From positions 8,737-72,736 of the forward strand of contig CAUDEL010000008.1 of NCBI GenBank assembly GCA_958448555.1: DNA of 64,000 bases, written 5' to 3'. The position numbers and the translations under genes are program-made. Below the pieces are notes generated by a model. The model saw only the letters and a list, made by a program, of their open reading frames with translations, ran no database searches and was not told where the DNA came from. Of this stretch, positions 24,730 through 33,992 are shown in pieces (the stretch's first letter is position 1; each line of letters begins with the position of its first letter). Origin of the DNA: Limiplasma sp958448555 (GTDB lineage: Bacteria; Bacillota; Clostridia; Christensenellales; Aristaeellaceae).

Positions 24730-25913
24730 CATGTCATCAGGGCCATCAGCGCCTCGTTTTGCACCTCCAGCCCGCGCGCCGTCAGGAAAAAGCGACGCTC
24801 CCCCATCGCGCCGGGCGACCAGGCGCCCAGCCCGTCCCGGATGAGCGTTTCCAGCGCCGGGCCGTAGACCTGCGAAAGCGCCGCGCCGTTTTGCGCCTCA
24901 AAGGCGCGCTCGGAGACGCCCTCGGTCATGCGCAGGCCCAGCATCATCGTCTCAAACATCGCCTCCTGGCGGCCGATGAGCTTTATTTGCGCGGGCGGCA
25001 GCTCGCCGCGCGCGCTCAGCGCCCGCAGGTACACATCCAGGCTTTCGGTGTTGGCCCGGCGCACGCGCACGGCCCCTTGCGCGGCCTGATCCTCATCGGG
25101 CGGCAGCATGCCGTGCGCCGCCACGCCCAGCCCCGCGTACCAGCTTCCCTGCCAGTAGCCGACGTTGTGGCGGCAGCGAAAGCCGGGCCGCGCGAAGTTG
25201 CTGATCTCATAGCGCGCATACCCCGCCTCCTCCAGCCACCTTACGCCCTGCTCATACATCTCTGCGGCCTGCTCGTCATCCGGCAGGCGCACGCGCCCCT
25301 CCCGGACCATGCGCGCAAGCGGCGTTCCCTCCTCCAGGATCAGGTCGTAGGCCGAGACATGCTCCGCGCCCATTTCCGCCGCCGCCTCGATGCTCTCGCG
25401 CCAGTCCCGAAGGCTCTGCCCCGGCAGGCCGGACATGAGATCGACATTGAGGTTTTTGACGCCGCAGGCGCGGGCCAGCGCCACCGCCTCGCGCGCCTGC
25501 GAAAAGGTATGGATGCGCCCGAGCGCCCGGAGCAGCCGGTCCTGCGCGGCCTGCACGCCCAGCGAGAGCCGGTTGAGTCCGCACGCGACAGCGGCCTCCA
25601 GCCACGGCGCCGTGAGGGTGCCGGGGTTGCCCTCAGCGGTGATCTCCGCCTCCGGCAGGACCGTGAAGCAGGCTTTCAGCTCCTCCAGCACCCCCCGCAT
25701 CTCCTCCGCCGGCACCAGCGTGGGCGTACCTCCGCCCAGAAACACGGTGCTCACCTTCGCGCCGGGATGATTTTGCGCCGTCATGCGGATCTCTTGTTTG
25801 AGCGCCGCGCAATACGCCGCAACGGTTCCGGCGTCCGCGGGAGCGGAGCAGAAGTCGCAGTAAAAACATTTTCTTTTACAAAATGGAAAATGGAGATATA
25901 ATTGCAGTAGCAA
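24729..25913 (-). CDS. hemW: Radical SAM heme chaperone HemW
   Basis: The 394-residue protein has the radical-SAM cluster motif CKRKCFYC in HFPFCKRKCFYCDF at residues about 8-21. It also has FLGGGTPT and RLSLGVQAAQDRLLRALGR, and the C-terminal HemN-like wing-helix region. HemW carries heme to apo-enzymes and is often misnamed coproporphyrinogen III oxidase. No ATG fits: the likely start is TTG at 25913, seven bases after GGGAGGGG, giving MLLQLYLHFPFC. Divergent from the DUF1622 gene. Confidence 0.9.
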   Translation of the reverse strand: MLLQLYLHFPFCKRKCFYCDFCSAPADAGTVAAYCAALKQEIRMTAQNHPGAKVSTVFLGGGTPTLVPAEEMRGVLEELKACFTVLPEAEITAEGNPGTLTAPWLEAAVACGLNRLSLGVQAAQDRLLRALGRIHTFSQAREAVALARACGVKNLNVDLMSGLPGQSLRDWRESIEAAAEMGAEHVSAYDLILEEGTPLARMVREGRVRLPDDEQAAEMYEQGVRWLEEAGYARYEISNFARPGFRCRHNVGYWQGSWYAGLGVAAHGMLPPDEDQAAQGAVRVRRANTESLDVYLRALSARGELPPAQIKLIGRQEAMFETMMLGLRMTEGVSERAFEAQNGAALSQVYGPALETLIRDGLGAWSPGAMGERRFFLTARGLEVQNEALMALMT

Positions 25914-25965
25914 ATCGCAACCCCTCCCGGTGCGATTATACCACACCCACAAAGGAGGCTGCCAC

Positions 25966-26337
25966 ATGGAAGCTATTGAACTCAGTTTTGACACGATGGT
26001 ACGTCTGTGTATCCTGCTCATCGAACTGGCCGGCATCGCCGTCATCGTCATCAGCATGGTCAGGGGATTTATCGGCTTTGTCCAAAAGCATGAAAGCACG
26101 CGCATCCAGCTGGCGCAGGGGATCATGCTGGGGCTGGAATTCAAGATCGGCAGCGAGGTGCTGCGCTCCGTCATCGTCAGCGGCTGGACCGAGCTGGGCA
26201 CGCTGGCGGCGATCATTTTGCTGCGAAGCATGCTGACGCTGCTTTTGCACTGGGAGATCGACGTAGAGGAGAAGCGCCAGAAAGAAAAGCAGGAAGCCCT
26301 TGAAAATGCCGCTGCGGCCAAGCTTCCCCAGGCTTAA
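25966..26337 (+). CDS. DUF1622 family membrane protein
   Basis: The 123-residue protein has about three membrane segments (residues 15-37, 55-75, 80-100) and a charged C-terminal tail (EEKRQKEKQEALENAAAA). The pattern RIQLAQGIMLGLEFKIGSE is characteristic of DUF1622. The function is unknown. AAAGGAGG precedes the ATG at 25966. Confidence 0.85.
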   Translation: MEAIELSFDTMVRLCILLIELAGIAVIVISMVRGFIGFVQKHESTRIQLAQGIMLGLEFKIGSEVLRSVIVSGWTELGTLAAIILLRSMLTLLLHWEIDVEEKRQKEKQEALENAAAAKLPQA

Positions 26338-26357
26338 GGCCCGGGAGGAGGTTTTGG

Positions 26358-27929
26358 ATGACAAGCGCTTTTTCCCGCGCCGCGCAGGGGCTAAACGCCC
26401 TTTTGCGCGCACGGCCTGCGCGGCGCACGCTCACCGTGCTTTCCCTGATCTGGGTGGCGGCGATGCTGGCGCCGCTTCTGGCCATGTCGTTTTATGCCTA
26501 CCCCACCCATGACGACTTTCCCTGCGTCCGTCTGGCCGCGGAGGCCTGGGCCGAAACCGGCAGTTTCCGGGCGGCGCTGCAAGGTGCATGGGAGCAGGCC
26601 ATGTACGACTATCAGACCTGGCAGGGGACGTATGTGGCCATGTTTGTCTGCGCCTTTCAGCCCATGGCCTTTTCCATGCGGCTGTTCTGGCTGGCGCCGT
26701 TTCTGACGCTGACGCTGCTGGCGCTGTCGGCCTGGTATCTGTCGCGGCAGCTCACCCGATGTGTGTTCAAAGGGGACCTGTGCGTCTGCGCGGTGTTCTA
26801 TGCCGCGCTGATGACGCTGCTTTTGCAGTACGTGCCCGGTATCCGGGAGCTGGTCTACTGGCAGTCCGCCATCCAATATACCATGAGCCTGGTGGTGGGG
26901 ATGCCGCTCATCGGGCTTCTTCTCCGGCTTCACTTCCAGCCCTGCCGGCCCCTGTGCCGCGCCTGGCGCTGCGCCGCGGTTGTCTTCTGCGCCGTGGCGC
27001 TGGGCGGCCTGCCCTACCCGCTGGCGCTCAGCGGCGCGGTGGGTCTGGCGCTGGCGGCGGCCTGGTGCCTCCTTCGCCGCTCCCCCGCCCGCACGGCCAG
27101 CCTGCTGGCCTTCCTGGGCGTGACGGCGTCGCTGATCGTCGTGGTGCTCGCGCCGGGCAACGCCGTGCGGCAGGAGCGGGTGGGCGAAAGCCTCGCCCCC
27201 GCCGCGGCCATCATCCACAGCCTGGCGGAGTGTCTGCGCTGCACGGGCGAATGGTTCGGACCGCAGCTTCCGGGGCTTGCGCTGGTGCTGGCGGCGCTTC
27301 TGTGGACGCGGCTGAAAAACAGCCCCCTGCGCTTCCGCAGGCCGGGGTGGGTGAGCCTGTTCAGCTTGGGCGTGCTGGCCGCGGGCTTCGTGCCGCCCAT
27401 CTTCGCCACCGGCGTGGACAGCTACCGCCTGGACCGCATCCTGGGCAGCCTGTACCTGCTCTACGCGGTGCTGGCGCTGCTCAACCTGATCTACTGGCTG
27501 GGCTGGTTTGCCCAGCGCCGTGCCGCCTCCCCCCTGCCGGAGGGGGTGCGCTGCTGGCAGCTGTGCCTGTGCGCCGGGCTGCTGGCCTGGGGCCTGTTCG
27601 CCACCGGCGCCGTGCTGGCCACGCCCACCCTGGGCGCCTGCTACAGCCTGGTTACGGGCGAGGCCGCGCGCTACCACACGGAGATGCTTGCGCGGGAAAA
27701 CGCGCTGGCGGAGGCGGACTCGATCTTGGAGGCCCAGGCGGCCGTGCAGCCGCTCAGCGCGCAGCCCGCGATCTTCCCCCTGGACATGCTGCCCTATCAG
27801 AGCCAAACCGCCCTGCCGGGCGAGATGCATCGGTTTTTCGCCATGCAGCGGCTGGCGGAGCGCTATGGCGCGGGAGAGATCCCGCAGGAGGAATGGGAGG
27901 CCTTGGACGCATGGAACAGCGAAAGCTGA
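26358..27929 (+). CDS. DUF6056-like multi-pass membrane protein
   Basis: The 523-residue protein has 10-12 predicted helices. The early extracytoplasmic loop YAYPTHDDFPCVRLAAEAW and YDYQTWQGTYVAMF matches the DUF6056 family, which resembles membrane glycosyltransferases of the GT-C kind; the acidic DD in the first loop is in the expected place for a GT-C catalytic or metal site. The substrate is unknown. GGGAGGAGG precedes the ATG. It overlaps the next membrane-protein gene by 19 bases, so the pair is probably cotranslated. Confidence 0.75.
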   Translation: MTSAFSRAAQGLNALLRARPARRTLTVLSLIWVAAMLAPLLAMSFYAYPTHDDFPCVRLAAEAWAETGSFRAALQGAWEQAMYDYQTWQGTYVAMFVCAFQPMAFSMRLFWLAPFLTLTLLALSAWYLSRQLTRCVFKGDLCVCAVFYAALMTLLLQYVPGIRELVYWQSAIQYTMSLVVGMPLIGLLLRLHFQPCRPLCRAWRCAAVVFCAVALGGLPYPLALSGAVGLALAAAWCLLRRSPARTASLLAFLGVTASLIVVVLAPGNAVRQERVGESLAPAAAIIHSLAECLRCTGEWFGPQLPGLALVLAALLWTRLKNSPLRFRRPGWVSLFSLGVLAAGFVPPIFATGVDSYRLDRILGSLYLLYAVLALLNLIYWLGWFAQRRAASPLPEGVRCWQLCLCAGLLAWGLFATGAVLATPTLGACYSLVTGEAARYHTEMLARENALAEADSILEAQAAVQPLSAQPAIFPLDMLPYQSQTALPGEMHRFFAMQRLAERYGAGEIPQEEWEALDAWNSES

Positions 27930-29476
27930 CCCCGCCGTGTCTCACGCGCCTGGACCGCGCGGCCTTCTGCGCCGTGGCGGCGCTGCTGGCATTGATGTTT
28001 GCCTACCTTTTCGGCTATTCCCTGCTGCGCACCAGCGTCTTTGATCCCGCGGGGGAGATCAGCGAGCATGTGCTTCACGTCCGGGACAGCGTGGCGGTCA
28101 ACCTGGCGATGCTGGCCGGCTGGCTGGTGCTTTTCCGCCTCGCCCTGCGCTTTGAAGGACGCATCCGTCTGGGGTGGCTGACGGCCGCGTCGCTGGGGCT
28201 GACGTTTGTGCTGGGCGCGGCGTGGGTGCTTGTGATGCGCGCCGTGCCCATCAACGACACGGGCATCCTCTATTACAGCGCCGCGGGGCTGGCCAGGGGC
28301 GATACCTCGGAACTGTGGCGCCAGGAGCTCTACCTGCGCACCAACGCCTTTCAGGCCGGCTATCTGCAATACTCCGAGGTCCTCCAGCGGCTCTTCGGCC
28401 GCTACAGCTATGTGCCCCAGGGCCTTTTGAACGCCGCGTTTCTGACCGCCGCCTGCGGGGCGGTGCTGGACCTCACGTGGCGCTGCCTGCACGAGCGCCG
28501 GGTGCAGATTCTCACCACGCTGCTCCTTGCGCTGTGCGTTCAGCCGGTCTGCTATACCACTTTTCTCTACGGCAACCTGCCGGGCCTGTGCCTGGGGCTG
28601 TGGGCGCTGGCATGCCTCGTGCGCTGGATCGGCGGCGGGCGCGGGTGGTGGCTGGTCCCGGCGCTGGCGCTCATGGCGCTGTCCGTGGCGCTCAAGCCAA
28701 ACTACCTCATCCTGGCGCTGGCGGCCGCGCTGGTGACGGCGCTCTACGCGCTGGGTTCCCGGCGCTTTTCGGCGCTGCTCGTGTGCGCGGGCCTGCTGGC
28801 CGCGCCCGTGGCGGCAAGCCGTCTGGCGGGCCTGGTTTTGGAGGCGCGCACGGGCTTTGCCATAGGGCAGGGCGCGCCGCAGACCACCTGGCTTGCGATG
28901 GGCATGCAGGAGGGGCCGCTGGCCCCCGGGTGGTATAACCGCTATTCCCTCTCGGTGATGGAGCGCGCGGACATGGACCCCGAGGCCGCCCAAGCGCTCG
29001 TTCGCGGGGACATCGCGACGCGGCTGGCCGAATTTTCGGCAGACCCCGGCTATGCGCTGTCCTTCTATCACGAGAAGATGGTTTCCCAGTGGGCGGAAAC
29101 CACCTTCGAGGCGCTGCTGGTCAACCGCACCATGCCCAGCGAAAGCACGGTGCCCGCCGCGGTGGAAAGCCTGCTGCGGGGCGGCGGCTCGCAGGCGCTG
29201 GCGGCGTACATGGAGGGCTACACGCTCATGCTCTACCTGGGCTTTGCGCTGGGCGCGGCGAGGCTCGCCCTCGGGCTTTCGCGGCGCGGCGGGTGGGCAT
29301 GGCCGCGCCTGTATGGCCCGCTTGCGCTGATGGTCGCGGTGCTGGGCGGCTTTCTCTACCACCTGCTCTTTGAGGGAAAGTCTCAGTATCTGGTGGTCTA
29401 CCTGCCCATGATGGCGCCCCTGTGCGCATGCGCCCTGTCCTGGCGGCGGCCGGTCAGAGCTCCTGCCGCGCCATGA
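27911..29476 (+). CDS. Multi-pass membrane protein, GT39/GT-C-like
   Basis: The 521-residue protein has about 11 hydrophobic segments and a first large loop with MRAVPINDTGILYYSAAGLA, where an Asp sits as in GT-C glycosyltransferases (dolichyl-phosphate-mannose mannosyltransferase-like). It may transfer a sugar from a polyprenyl carrier to an envelope polymer; this is inferred from fold pattern. The ATG at 27911 follows GGGAGG inside the previous gene. Its 3' end overlaps the convergent spoIIIAH gene by 23 bases, an unusual arrangement with no room for a terminator. Confidence 0.75.
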   Translation: MEQRKLTPPCLTRLDRAAFCAVAALLALMFAYLFGYSLLRTSVFDPAGEISEHVLHVRDSVAVNLAMLAGWLVLFRLALRFEGRIRLGWLTAASLGLTFVLGAAWVLVMRAVPINDTGILYYSAAGLARGDTSELWRQELYLRTNAFQAGYLQYSEVLQRLFGRYSYVPQGLLNAAFLTAACGAVLDLTWRCLHERRVQILTTLLLALCVQPVCYTTFLYGNLPGLCLGLWALACLVRWIGGGRGWWLVPALALMALSVALKPNYLILALAAALVTALYALGSRRFSALLVCAGLLAAPVAASRLAGLVLEARTGFAIGQGAPQTTWLAMGMQEGPLAPGWYNRYSLSVMERADMDPEAAQALVRGDIATRLAEFSADPGYALSFYHEKMVSQWAETTFEALLVNRTMPSESTVPAAVESLLRGGGSQALAAYMEGYTLMLYLGFALGAARLALGLSRRGGWAWPRLYGPLALMVAVLGGFLYHLLFEGKSQYLVVYLPMMAPLCACALSWRRPVRAPAAP

Positions 29477-29987
29477 TGCGGATGTTCTCGGCCCCGATGT
29501 CGGTGTGCGCCGTGCACAGGGCCACAATGGCGGCGCCCGTTTCGCCCGTCATCTCCGCCGAGGGGACGACCACTGTAAGCGCGCCGTTTTGCAAAAGCAC
29601 CAGGCAGGGCGCAAAGCCCGCCTCGTTGAGCGCCTCCTCCAGCCCCAGCTCGCTCTGGTGGTCGGCGATGAGGCGCTCAAGCTGTCTGGCGGCCTGGGCG
29701 CGGGTGTCCGCGTCCGCCGCGTCGCTGTCCAAAAGCGCGTTTAGCGCCGCCACGTCCTTGTCGTAGGCCGCTTCCCGCGCGCTGCGCTCCTGCGCGGCCT
29801 GCGGCGCGGGCGTCCGGGACGCGGTCACGGAGGGCCGGGGCGCCTGCGCGGGCGGCTCGGGCGCAAAAAAGCGGCCCCATGCCATCACCGCTGCGGCCGC
29901 CGCCAGCACGGCCAGCAATCCCCGCCGCGCCCATGTGCGGCCCCGGCCCTTCCTGCGCCCCTCAGGGGGCGTTTTTTTTGCGTTCAT
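29454..29987 (-). CDS. spoIIIAH: Stage III sporulation protein AH
   Basis: The 177-residue protein has a basic N-terminus, one membrane helix (about residues 24-42, GLLAVLAAAAAVMAWGRFF) and an extracellular domain with EALNEAGFAPCLVLLQNGALTVVV, the ring-forming YscJ-like part. In sporulating cells it interacts with SpoIIQ across the intermembrane space. AGGAGGAG precedes the ATG. Its start overlaps the spoIIIAG stop. The linker is Pro/Ala-rich. Confidence 0.9.
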   Translation of the reverse strand: MNAKKTPPEGRRKGRGRTWARRGLLAVLAAAAAVMAWGRFFAPEPPAQAPRPSVTASRTPAPQAAQERSAREAAYDKDVAALNALLDSDAADADTRAQAARQLERLIADHQSELGLEEALNEAGFAPCLVLLQNGALTVVVPSAEMTGETGAAIVALCTAHTDIGAENIRIMARQEL

Positions 29988-30328
29988 CGGCTCTCCTCCT
30001 CCATCACAAATACGTCCACCGCGCTTTCGGGCAGGCCCAGCAGCGTCCGCGCCGCCCGCGCCAGCGACAGCCGCACCGTCAGGTCGTCCGCGCCCTGCGC
30101 CACGACCACCGCGCCCGTGGGGCCGTCGGTCTCGCCGCCGTAAAACAGCGCCACCTCGACTTTGCCCGCGCCCGCGATCGCGCCCAGCACCTCCGCGATG
30201 CGCCGTTCCTCCTGGCTGCCCGCCGTTCCCTCCCCGCCGCCTCCGGCCAGCAGCAGCGCCAGCAGCGCCGCAAGCGCCGCCGCCATCCATGGCAGCGCCT
30301 TTGTATCCGTCAAACGCCTGAGGTTCAT
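29984..30328 (-). CDS. spoIIIAG: Stage III sporulation protein AG
   Basis: The 114-residue protein is short for SpoIIIAG (commonly 180-230). It has one membrane helix (LPWMAAALAALLALLLAGGG) and a compact domain with AGAGKVEVALFYGG, the ring-building motif of the family. It forms the large ring of the feeding-tube apparatus. It overlaps both neighbours by four bases. Confidence 0.88.
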   Translation of the reverse strand: MNLRRLTDTKALPWMAAALAALLALLLAGGGGEGTAGSQEERRIAEVLGAIAGAGKVEVALFYGGETDGPTGAVVVAQGADDLTVRLSLARAARTLLGLPESAVDVFVMEEESR

Positions 30329-30795
30329 GGCGCGCTCGCCCCGCTTTCGCTCAAGCGCACCCTCTCCGGCGGGACGGAAAGCTGTCCGGCGATGGCCGCG
30401 GCCAGCTCCTGCGCGTCCAGCAGCGGCGCCTCCCCGGCCTCCAGCGCCAGGTCGACATGATCCACCGCGCCCTCCCGCGTCAGATACACCGCGGCCCGCG
30501 CCTCATACCCCGCGCGCCGGGCCAGGCGCACGCACAGGGATTCCGCCTGGTTGGCCGCCGCCCGCAGCGCCGTGCGCGCGTAGCTCTCCTCGCTGACCGC
30601 GCCCAGCGCGGCCGCGGGAAGCGTTCCTTCCACCCGCACGTCCATAAGGCTGCCCAGCCCCGAGATCAGCGCCGCCATAATCAGGGCGCTGACCGTCATG
30701 CGCGCCATCTTCTGCTGCCGCCCCTCGGGCAAGAGCAGCTCCGAAAGCGACCACAGCACCGATAACGCCGCAAGCTGCCTGACAAACGCCTCCAT
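30325..30795 (-). CDS. spoIIIAF: Stage III sporulation protein AF
   Basis: The 156-residue protein has two N-terminal membrane segments around LLPEGRQQKMARMTVSALIM, a family signature, and a C-terminal soluble domain. It is part of the SpoIIIA channel. Five bases from spoIIIAE; overlaps spoIIIAG by ATGA. Confidence 0.9.
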   Translation of the reverse strand: MEAFVRQLAALSVLWSLSELLLPEGRQQKMARMTVSALIMAALISGLGSLMDVRVEGTLPAAALGAVSEESYARTALRAAANQAESLCVRLARRAGYEARAAVYLTREGAVDHVDLALEAGEAPLLDAQELAAAIAGQLSVPPERVRLSESGASAP

Positions 30796-30799
30796 TGCC

Positions 30800-31945
30800 T
30801 CACCTCAACATCACCGTCAGGTTCGCCACCGTAATGAGCTGCGCCACCAGCAGCAGGAACATCGCGCCCACGCTGAGCTGGATGATGAACAGCAGCGAAA
30901 ACACCTCCGCATAGTCCCCCATGCCGCGCGACAGGGGGCTCTCCCCGATGGGCTGCAAAAAGGCCGAGGCCGCGCGATAGAGAAACATCGTCAGCGCCGT
31001 GCGCACAAGCGGCAGGGCCAGCGCGCCGACGAGCAGCATCAGCCCCAGCGCGCCCACGGCGTTTTGCACGATGAGCGAGCAGCCCACCAGCGTATCCACC
31101 GTATCGGCAAACATCCCGCCCACGATGGGGATGAAATTGTCCATGGCGTACTTGGCCGTGCGGATGCTCACGCCGTCCACGGCGGCCGCGCTCACGCCCT
31201 GCACTGTCATGACCCCGATAAAAACCGTAAAGCCGAAGCCCAGCGTCCATTCCGCGACCTGCCGCAGCAGCCTTCGCATCTGGGAAACGCGCAGGCCGTC
31301 GCTCAGGCTTCCCGCCATGGTCAGAACCGCCACGCTCACCGCAAAGGGCAGCGTCACATGCCGGATCAGCGTGGTCATCGACCCCGCCGCGGCCATGACG
31401 GCCGGCTGATAGAACGCCGAGCTGGCCGTGCCGCCCACGGCGGCAAGCAGCGTGACCATCACCGGGAAGATCGCCTGCATCAGCTCCGACATGCGCCCGA
31501 TGGTCTCCTCCGCCAGCGCCACGTGCTCGCGCAGGTCCACGATGAGAAACGCCATCGTCATCAACAGCCCCGCGTACCGCGCGGCCTTTCCCGCCGCCCC
31601 GCCGGGCGCGGCGATCCATTCCGCCGCCGCCACCAGCAGCGCGGGGACCAGCAGCCGCGTGATGCGCCAGACGCTCCGGCCGAATACCCCGGCCGCCTCG
31701 TCCATCAGCCACGCAAGCACCTCCTGGGCGCTGAGCACCGCCTGCCCGCTGGCGAGCCTTCCGATCAGTTCCTCCACGCCGCCCTCCAGCCAGGGCACAT
31801 CCCCGGCGGCCGCCTCGAGCGCCTCCAGGTCCAGCTCGCCCACCACCTGCGCAAGCCCCTCGCCGACCGTCTGAGCGCAGGCGGGAGCGGCGAGGAGCAG
31901 CGCCGAGAACAGCACGAGGACCATCCCCATGTTTTTCGCTTTCAT
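30800..31945 (-). CDS. spoIIIAE: Stage III sporulation protein AE
   Basis: The 381-residue polytopic protein has a signal-like N-terminus (MKAKNMGMVLVLFSALLLAA) and about seven further helices. It contains the conserved GAFADTVDTLVG-like region in GGMFADTVDTLVGCSLIVQN. It is the main membrane pore candidate of the SpoIIIA complex. ATG 31945 overlaps the spoIIIAD stop and has GGAG upstream. Confidence 0.92.
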   Translation of the reverse strand: MKAKNMGMVLVLFSALLLAAPACAQTVGEGLAQVVGELDLEALEAAAGDVPWLEGGVEELIGRLASGQAVLSAQEVLAWLMDEAAGVFGRSVWRITRLLVPALLVAAAEWIAAPGGAAGKAARYAGLLMTMAFLIVDLREHVALAEETIGRMSELMQAIFPVMVTLLAAVGGTASSAFYQPAVMAAAGSMTTLIRHVTLPFAVSVAVLTMAGSLSDGLRVSQMRRLLRQVAEWTLGFGFTVFIGVMTVQGVSAAAVDGVSIRTAKYAMDNFIPIVGGMFADTVDTLVGCSLIVQNAVGALGLMLLVGALALPLVRTALTMFLYRAASAFLQPIGESPLSRGMGDYAEVFSLLFIIQLSVGAMFLLLVAQLITVANLTVMLR

Positions 31946-32328
31946 GGCGTCAGCTCCAGAATCATTTCCATCAGTTTGAGCAGCATCGGCGCGGTCAGCG
32001 TAAAGACGCACAGCTTTCCCACCAGCCCCACCTTGAGGGCCAGCCCGCCCTCTCCCAGATCCTCGCAGGCCTGAGCGGCCAGCTCCGCCACATAGCTCAC
32101 GCCCAGCACCTTGACCAAAGTGTCCAGATACCCCTTTTCAAGCCCCGCCAGCGAGGTCAGGCGTGCAAAGACGTCCTGCACGTCCGAGAGCTGCTCCAGC
32201 GCGGCCAGAAGCAGCATCGCGCCCGCCGCCACCGCGCACAGCCCGCCCAGCTGGGGCTGCTGCTGGCGCACCACCATGCACAGCACCGCCGCGGCCACGG
32301 CCAGCCCCATCCACTGCCAGAACGCCAT
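31942..32328 (-). CDS. spoIIIAD: Stage III sporulation protein AD
   Basis: The 128-residue protein has four membrane helices and the family pattern LLAALEQLSDVQDVFARL and VSYVAELAAQACEDLGEGGLA. It is a membrane part of the SpoIIIA apparatus, three bases after spoIIIAC and overlapping spoIIIAE. Confidence 0.92.
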   Translation of the reverse strand: MAFWQWMGLAVAAAVLCMVVRQQQPQLGGLCAVAAGAMLLLAALEQLSDVQDVFARLTSLAGLEKGYLDTLVKVLGVSYVAELAAQACEDLGEGGLALKVGLVGKLCVFTLTAPMLLKLMEMILELTP

Positions 32329-32331
32329 GGC

Positions 32332-32532
32332 CTAATAGAGCGCGAAGATGCTCTTGAGGCTGGAGAAGAGATCGGCCACCAGATCCACGACCAGAAACAG
32401 CCCGATCACCAGCCCCACCACCGTCACCAGCGTGCCCAGCTCCTCGCGCCCGGCGCGCGTGAGCACCTGGGACAGCACCGCCACCACCACGCCCAGCCCC
32501 GCGATCTTAAAGAGAAGATCAACCTGGATCAT
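32332..32532 (-). CDS. spoIIIAC: Stage III sporulation protein AC
   Basis: The 66-residue protein has two membrane helices and begins MIQVDLLFKIAGLGVVV, the family signature. SpoIIIAC and AD are related and form part of the SpoIIIA membrane base. Normal length. Confidence 0.93.
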   Translation of the reverse strand: MIQVDLLFKIAGLGVVVAVLSQVLTRAGREELGTLVTVVGLVIGLFLVVDLVADLFSSLKSIFALY

Positions 32533-32547
32533 ACAATCTCCCTCCCG

Positions 32548-33078
32548 CTACCACAGCGCGATGCCCGCCATCAGCCCCAGCAGCATGCCCAGCCGCACCG
32601 CCAGAGAGCCGCCGGCCTCCGCCTCGCGCCGCGCCTCCTCCTCCAGGGGCTTGAGCCTGCGAAGGCAGGCCGCCGCGGCCTGCGCGCGCATGGCGGCCGT
32701 TCCGCTGCCGAGCTGGAAAAACAGCCCCTGCATCGCCTCGCGCTCCTCCGGCTTCTCCCACGGGATGGGGATCTGCGCGCACGCCTGCGCGTATGCCTCC
32801 CCCAGTCCCAAAAGCGGCTCCCGCGCCAGCGCGTGGGCGACCCACAGCAGCCGTCTGGACACCTGCTCCCCGCCCGGTCCCGAGGGCGCATAATGCGCGC
32901 ACTCGCACAGCAGCTCCGTCAGCCCCATCCGCTCCTGCTCCAGCATCAGCCGGAGGCTTCCGACGATGTCCAGCCGCGCGCGCAGCGTGCGTAGCCGCCT
33001 GAGCCTGCGCTCCCGCATCCAGCTTCCCGCCGCCGTGCCCGCCAGCAGGCAGCACAGCGCGCCCGCCGCGCCCATCAT
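32548..33078 (-). CDS. spoIIIAB: Stage III sporulation protein AB
   Basis: The 176-residue protein has N- and C-terminal hydrophobic segments and a helical core resembling the type II secretion GspF cytoplasmic domain. Its family marks are ARLDIVGSLRLMLEQERMGLTELL and LFFQLGSGTAAMRAQ. It overlaps spoIIIAA by four bases. Confidence 0.9.
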   Translation of the reverse strand: MMGAAGALCCLLAGTAAGSWMRERRLRRLRTLRARLDIVGSLRLMLEQERMGLTELLCECAHYAPSGPGGEQVSRRLLWVAHALAREPLLGLGEAYAQACAQIPIPWEKPEEREAMQGLFFQLGSGTAAMRAQAAAACLRRLKPLEEEARREAEAGGSLAVRLGMLLGLMAGIALW

Positions 33079-33977
33079 GCTTCCTCCAGCGGCCGGAGCT
33101 GAGCATCCTGCACGGCGCGCACGCGGCCTACCTCGCGCTCATCCAGCAGGACATAGCGCTCGAAGGCGCGGTTCTGCGCCAGATGATACAGCGTTCCGCG
33201 CGACAGCGCCGACTCCAGATCCCGCCCGTGGAGCGTGGCCAGGACGCTCACGCCGCTGCGCGCCGCCTCCAGAACGGCCTGCGCATCCAGCGAGCCGCCC
33301 AGCTCGTCCGTAACCAGCGCCTGCGGCGACATCGCCCGCAGCATCCACCTCAGCCCCGCGTCCTTGGCGCAGCCGTCCAGCACATCCGTGTTGGGCCCCA
33401 CGTCCAGCTGGGGCATGCCGCCGCTCATGGCGGCGATCTCGCTGCGCTCGTCCACCACGCACACGCGCACGCCCTGTTCCGAAAGCCGGCGGCACGCGTC
33501 GCGCAGCATCGTGGTCTTGCCCATGCCCGGCAGCCCTACGATGAGCAGGCTGCGCACCCGCCCCTGCTCGTCCAACAGATGCGGCATGAGCGCGTCCGCC
33601 GCCCCGCGCCACTGGCCCGCTACGCGCAGGCAAAGGGAGCTGATATCCCTGAGCGCCCGCACGCTCTGCCCCTGCGCCACCACCCTGCCGCACAGGCCCA
33701 TGCGGTGCCCGCCGCGCAGGGTGACAAAGCCCTGCCGCTGCTCCTCGGCGCGGGCGTAGAGCGCGTGCTCGCACAGCGCCTCCGCCATCTGCTCCACCTG
33801 CGGCTGGGTAGGCGTGCAGGCGCATACGGTTTCGCCCCCGGCGGCAAGGATGCGCACCCGGCTTCCCGCGCGCACGCGGATTTCGCGCACGCTTCCCTCC
33901 TTGTGCTGCATCAGCGCCCGCCCCACGGGTCTGGGCAGGCAGCCGCCCAAAAACGCGATGGTCTCCTGCCAGGTCAC
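33075..33977 (-). CDS. spoIIIAA: Stage III sporulation protein AA (ATPase)
   Basis: The 300-residue secretion-type ATPase powers the SpoIIIA channel. Walker A is GLPGMGKTTMLRD (about residues 144-156), Walker B-like CVVDERSEIAA and SPQALVTDELGG. The region SVREIRVRAG at the start is typical. The start is GTG at 33977 with GGGAGGAG upstream. It is the first gene of spoIIIA but only 15 bases after an L,D-transpeptidase gene, so no separate promoter is visible. Confidence 0.94.
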   Translation of the reverse strand: MTWQETIAFLGGCLPRPVGRALMQHKEGSVREIRVRAGSRVRILAAGGETVCACTPTQPQVEQMAEALCEHALYARAEEQRQGFVTLRGGHRMGLCGRVVAQGQSVRALRDISSLCLRVAGQWRGAADALMPHLLDEQGRVRSLLIVGLPGMGKTTMLRDACRRLSEQGVRVCVVDERSEIAAMSGGMPQLDVGPNTDVLDGCAKDAGLRWMLRAMSPQALVTDELGGSLDAQAVLEAARSGVSVLATLHGRDLESALSRGTLYHLAQNRAFERYVLLDEREVGRVRAVQDAQLRPLEEA

Positions 33978-33992
33978 GCGCCTCTCCTCCCA

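Noticed and set aside
24729..25913. Oxygen-independent coproporphyrinogen III oxidase (HemN)
   Set aside because: Length, the CxxxCxxC start and the lack of HemN-specific N-terminal extension fit HemW better, and no other heme genes are nearby.
26588..27910. Upstream extension of the second membrane-protein frame inside the first membrane-protein gene
   Set aside because: The first 440 codons are out-of-frame to a real gene and Gly/Ala/Arg-rich; the true start is ATG 27911.
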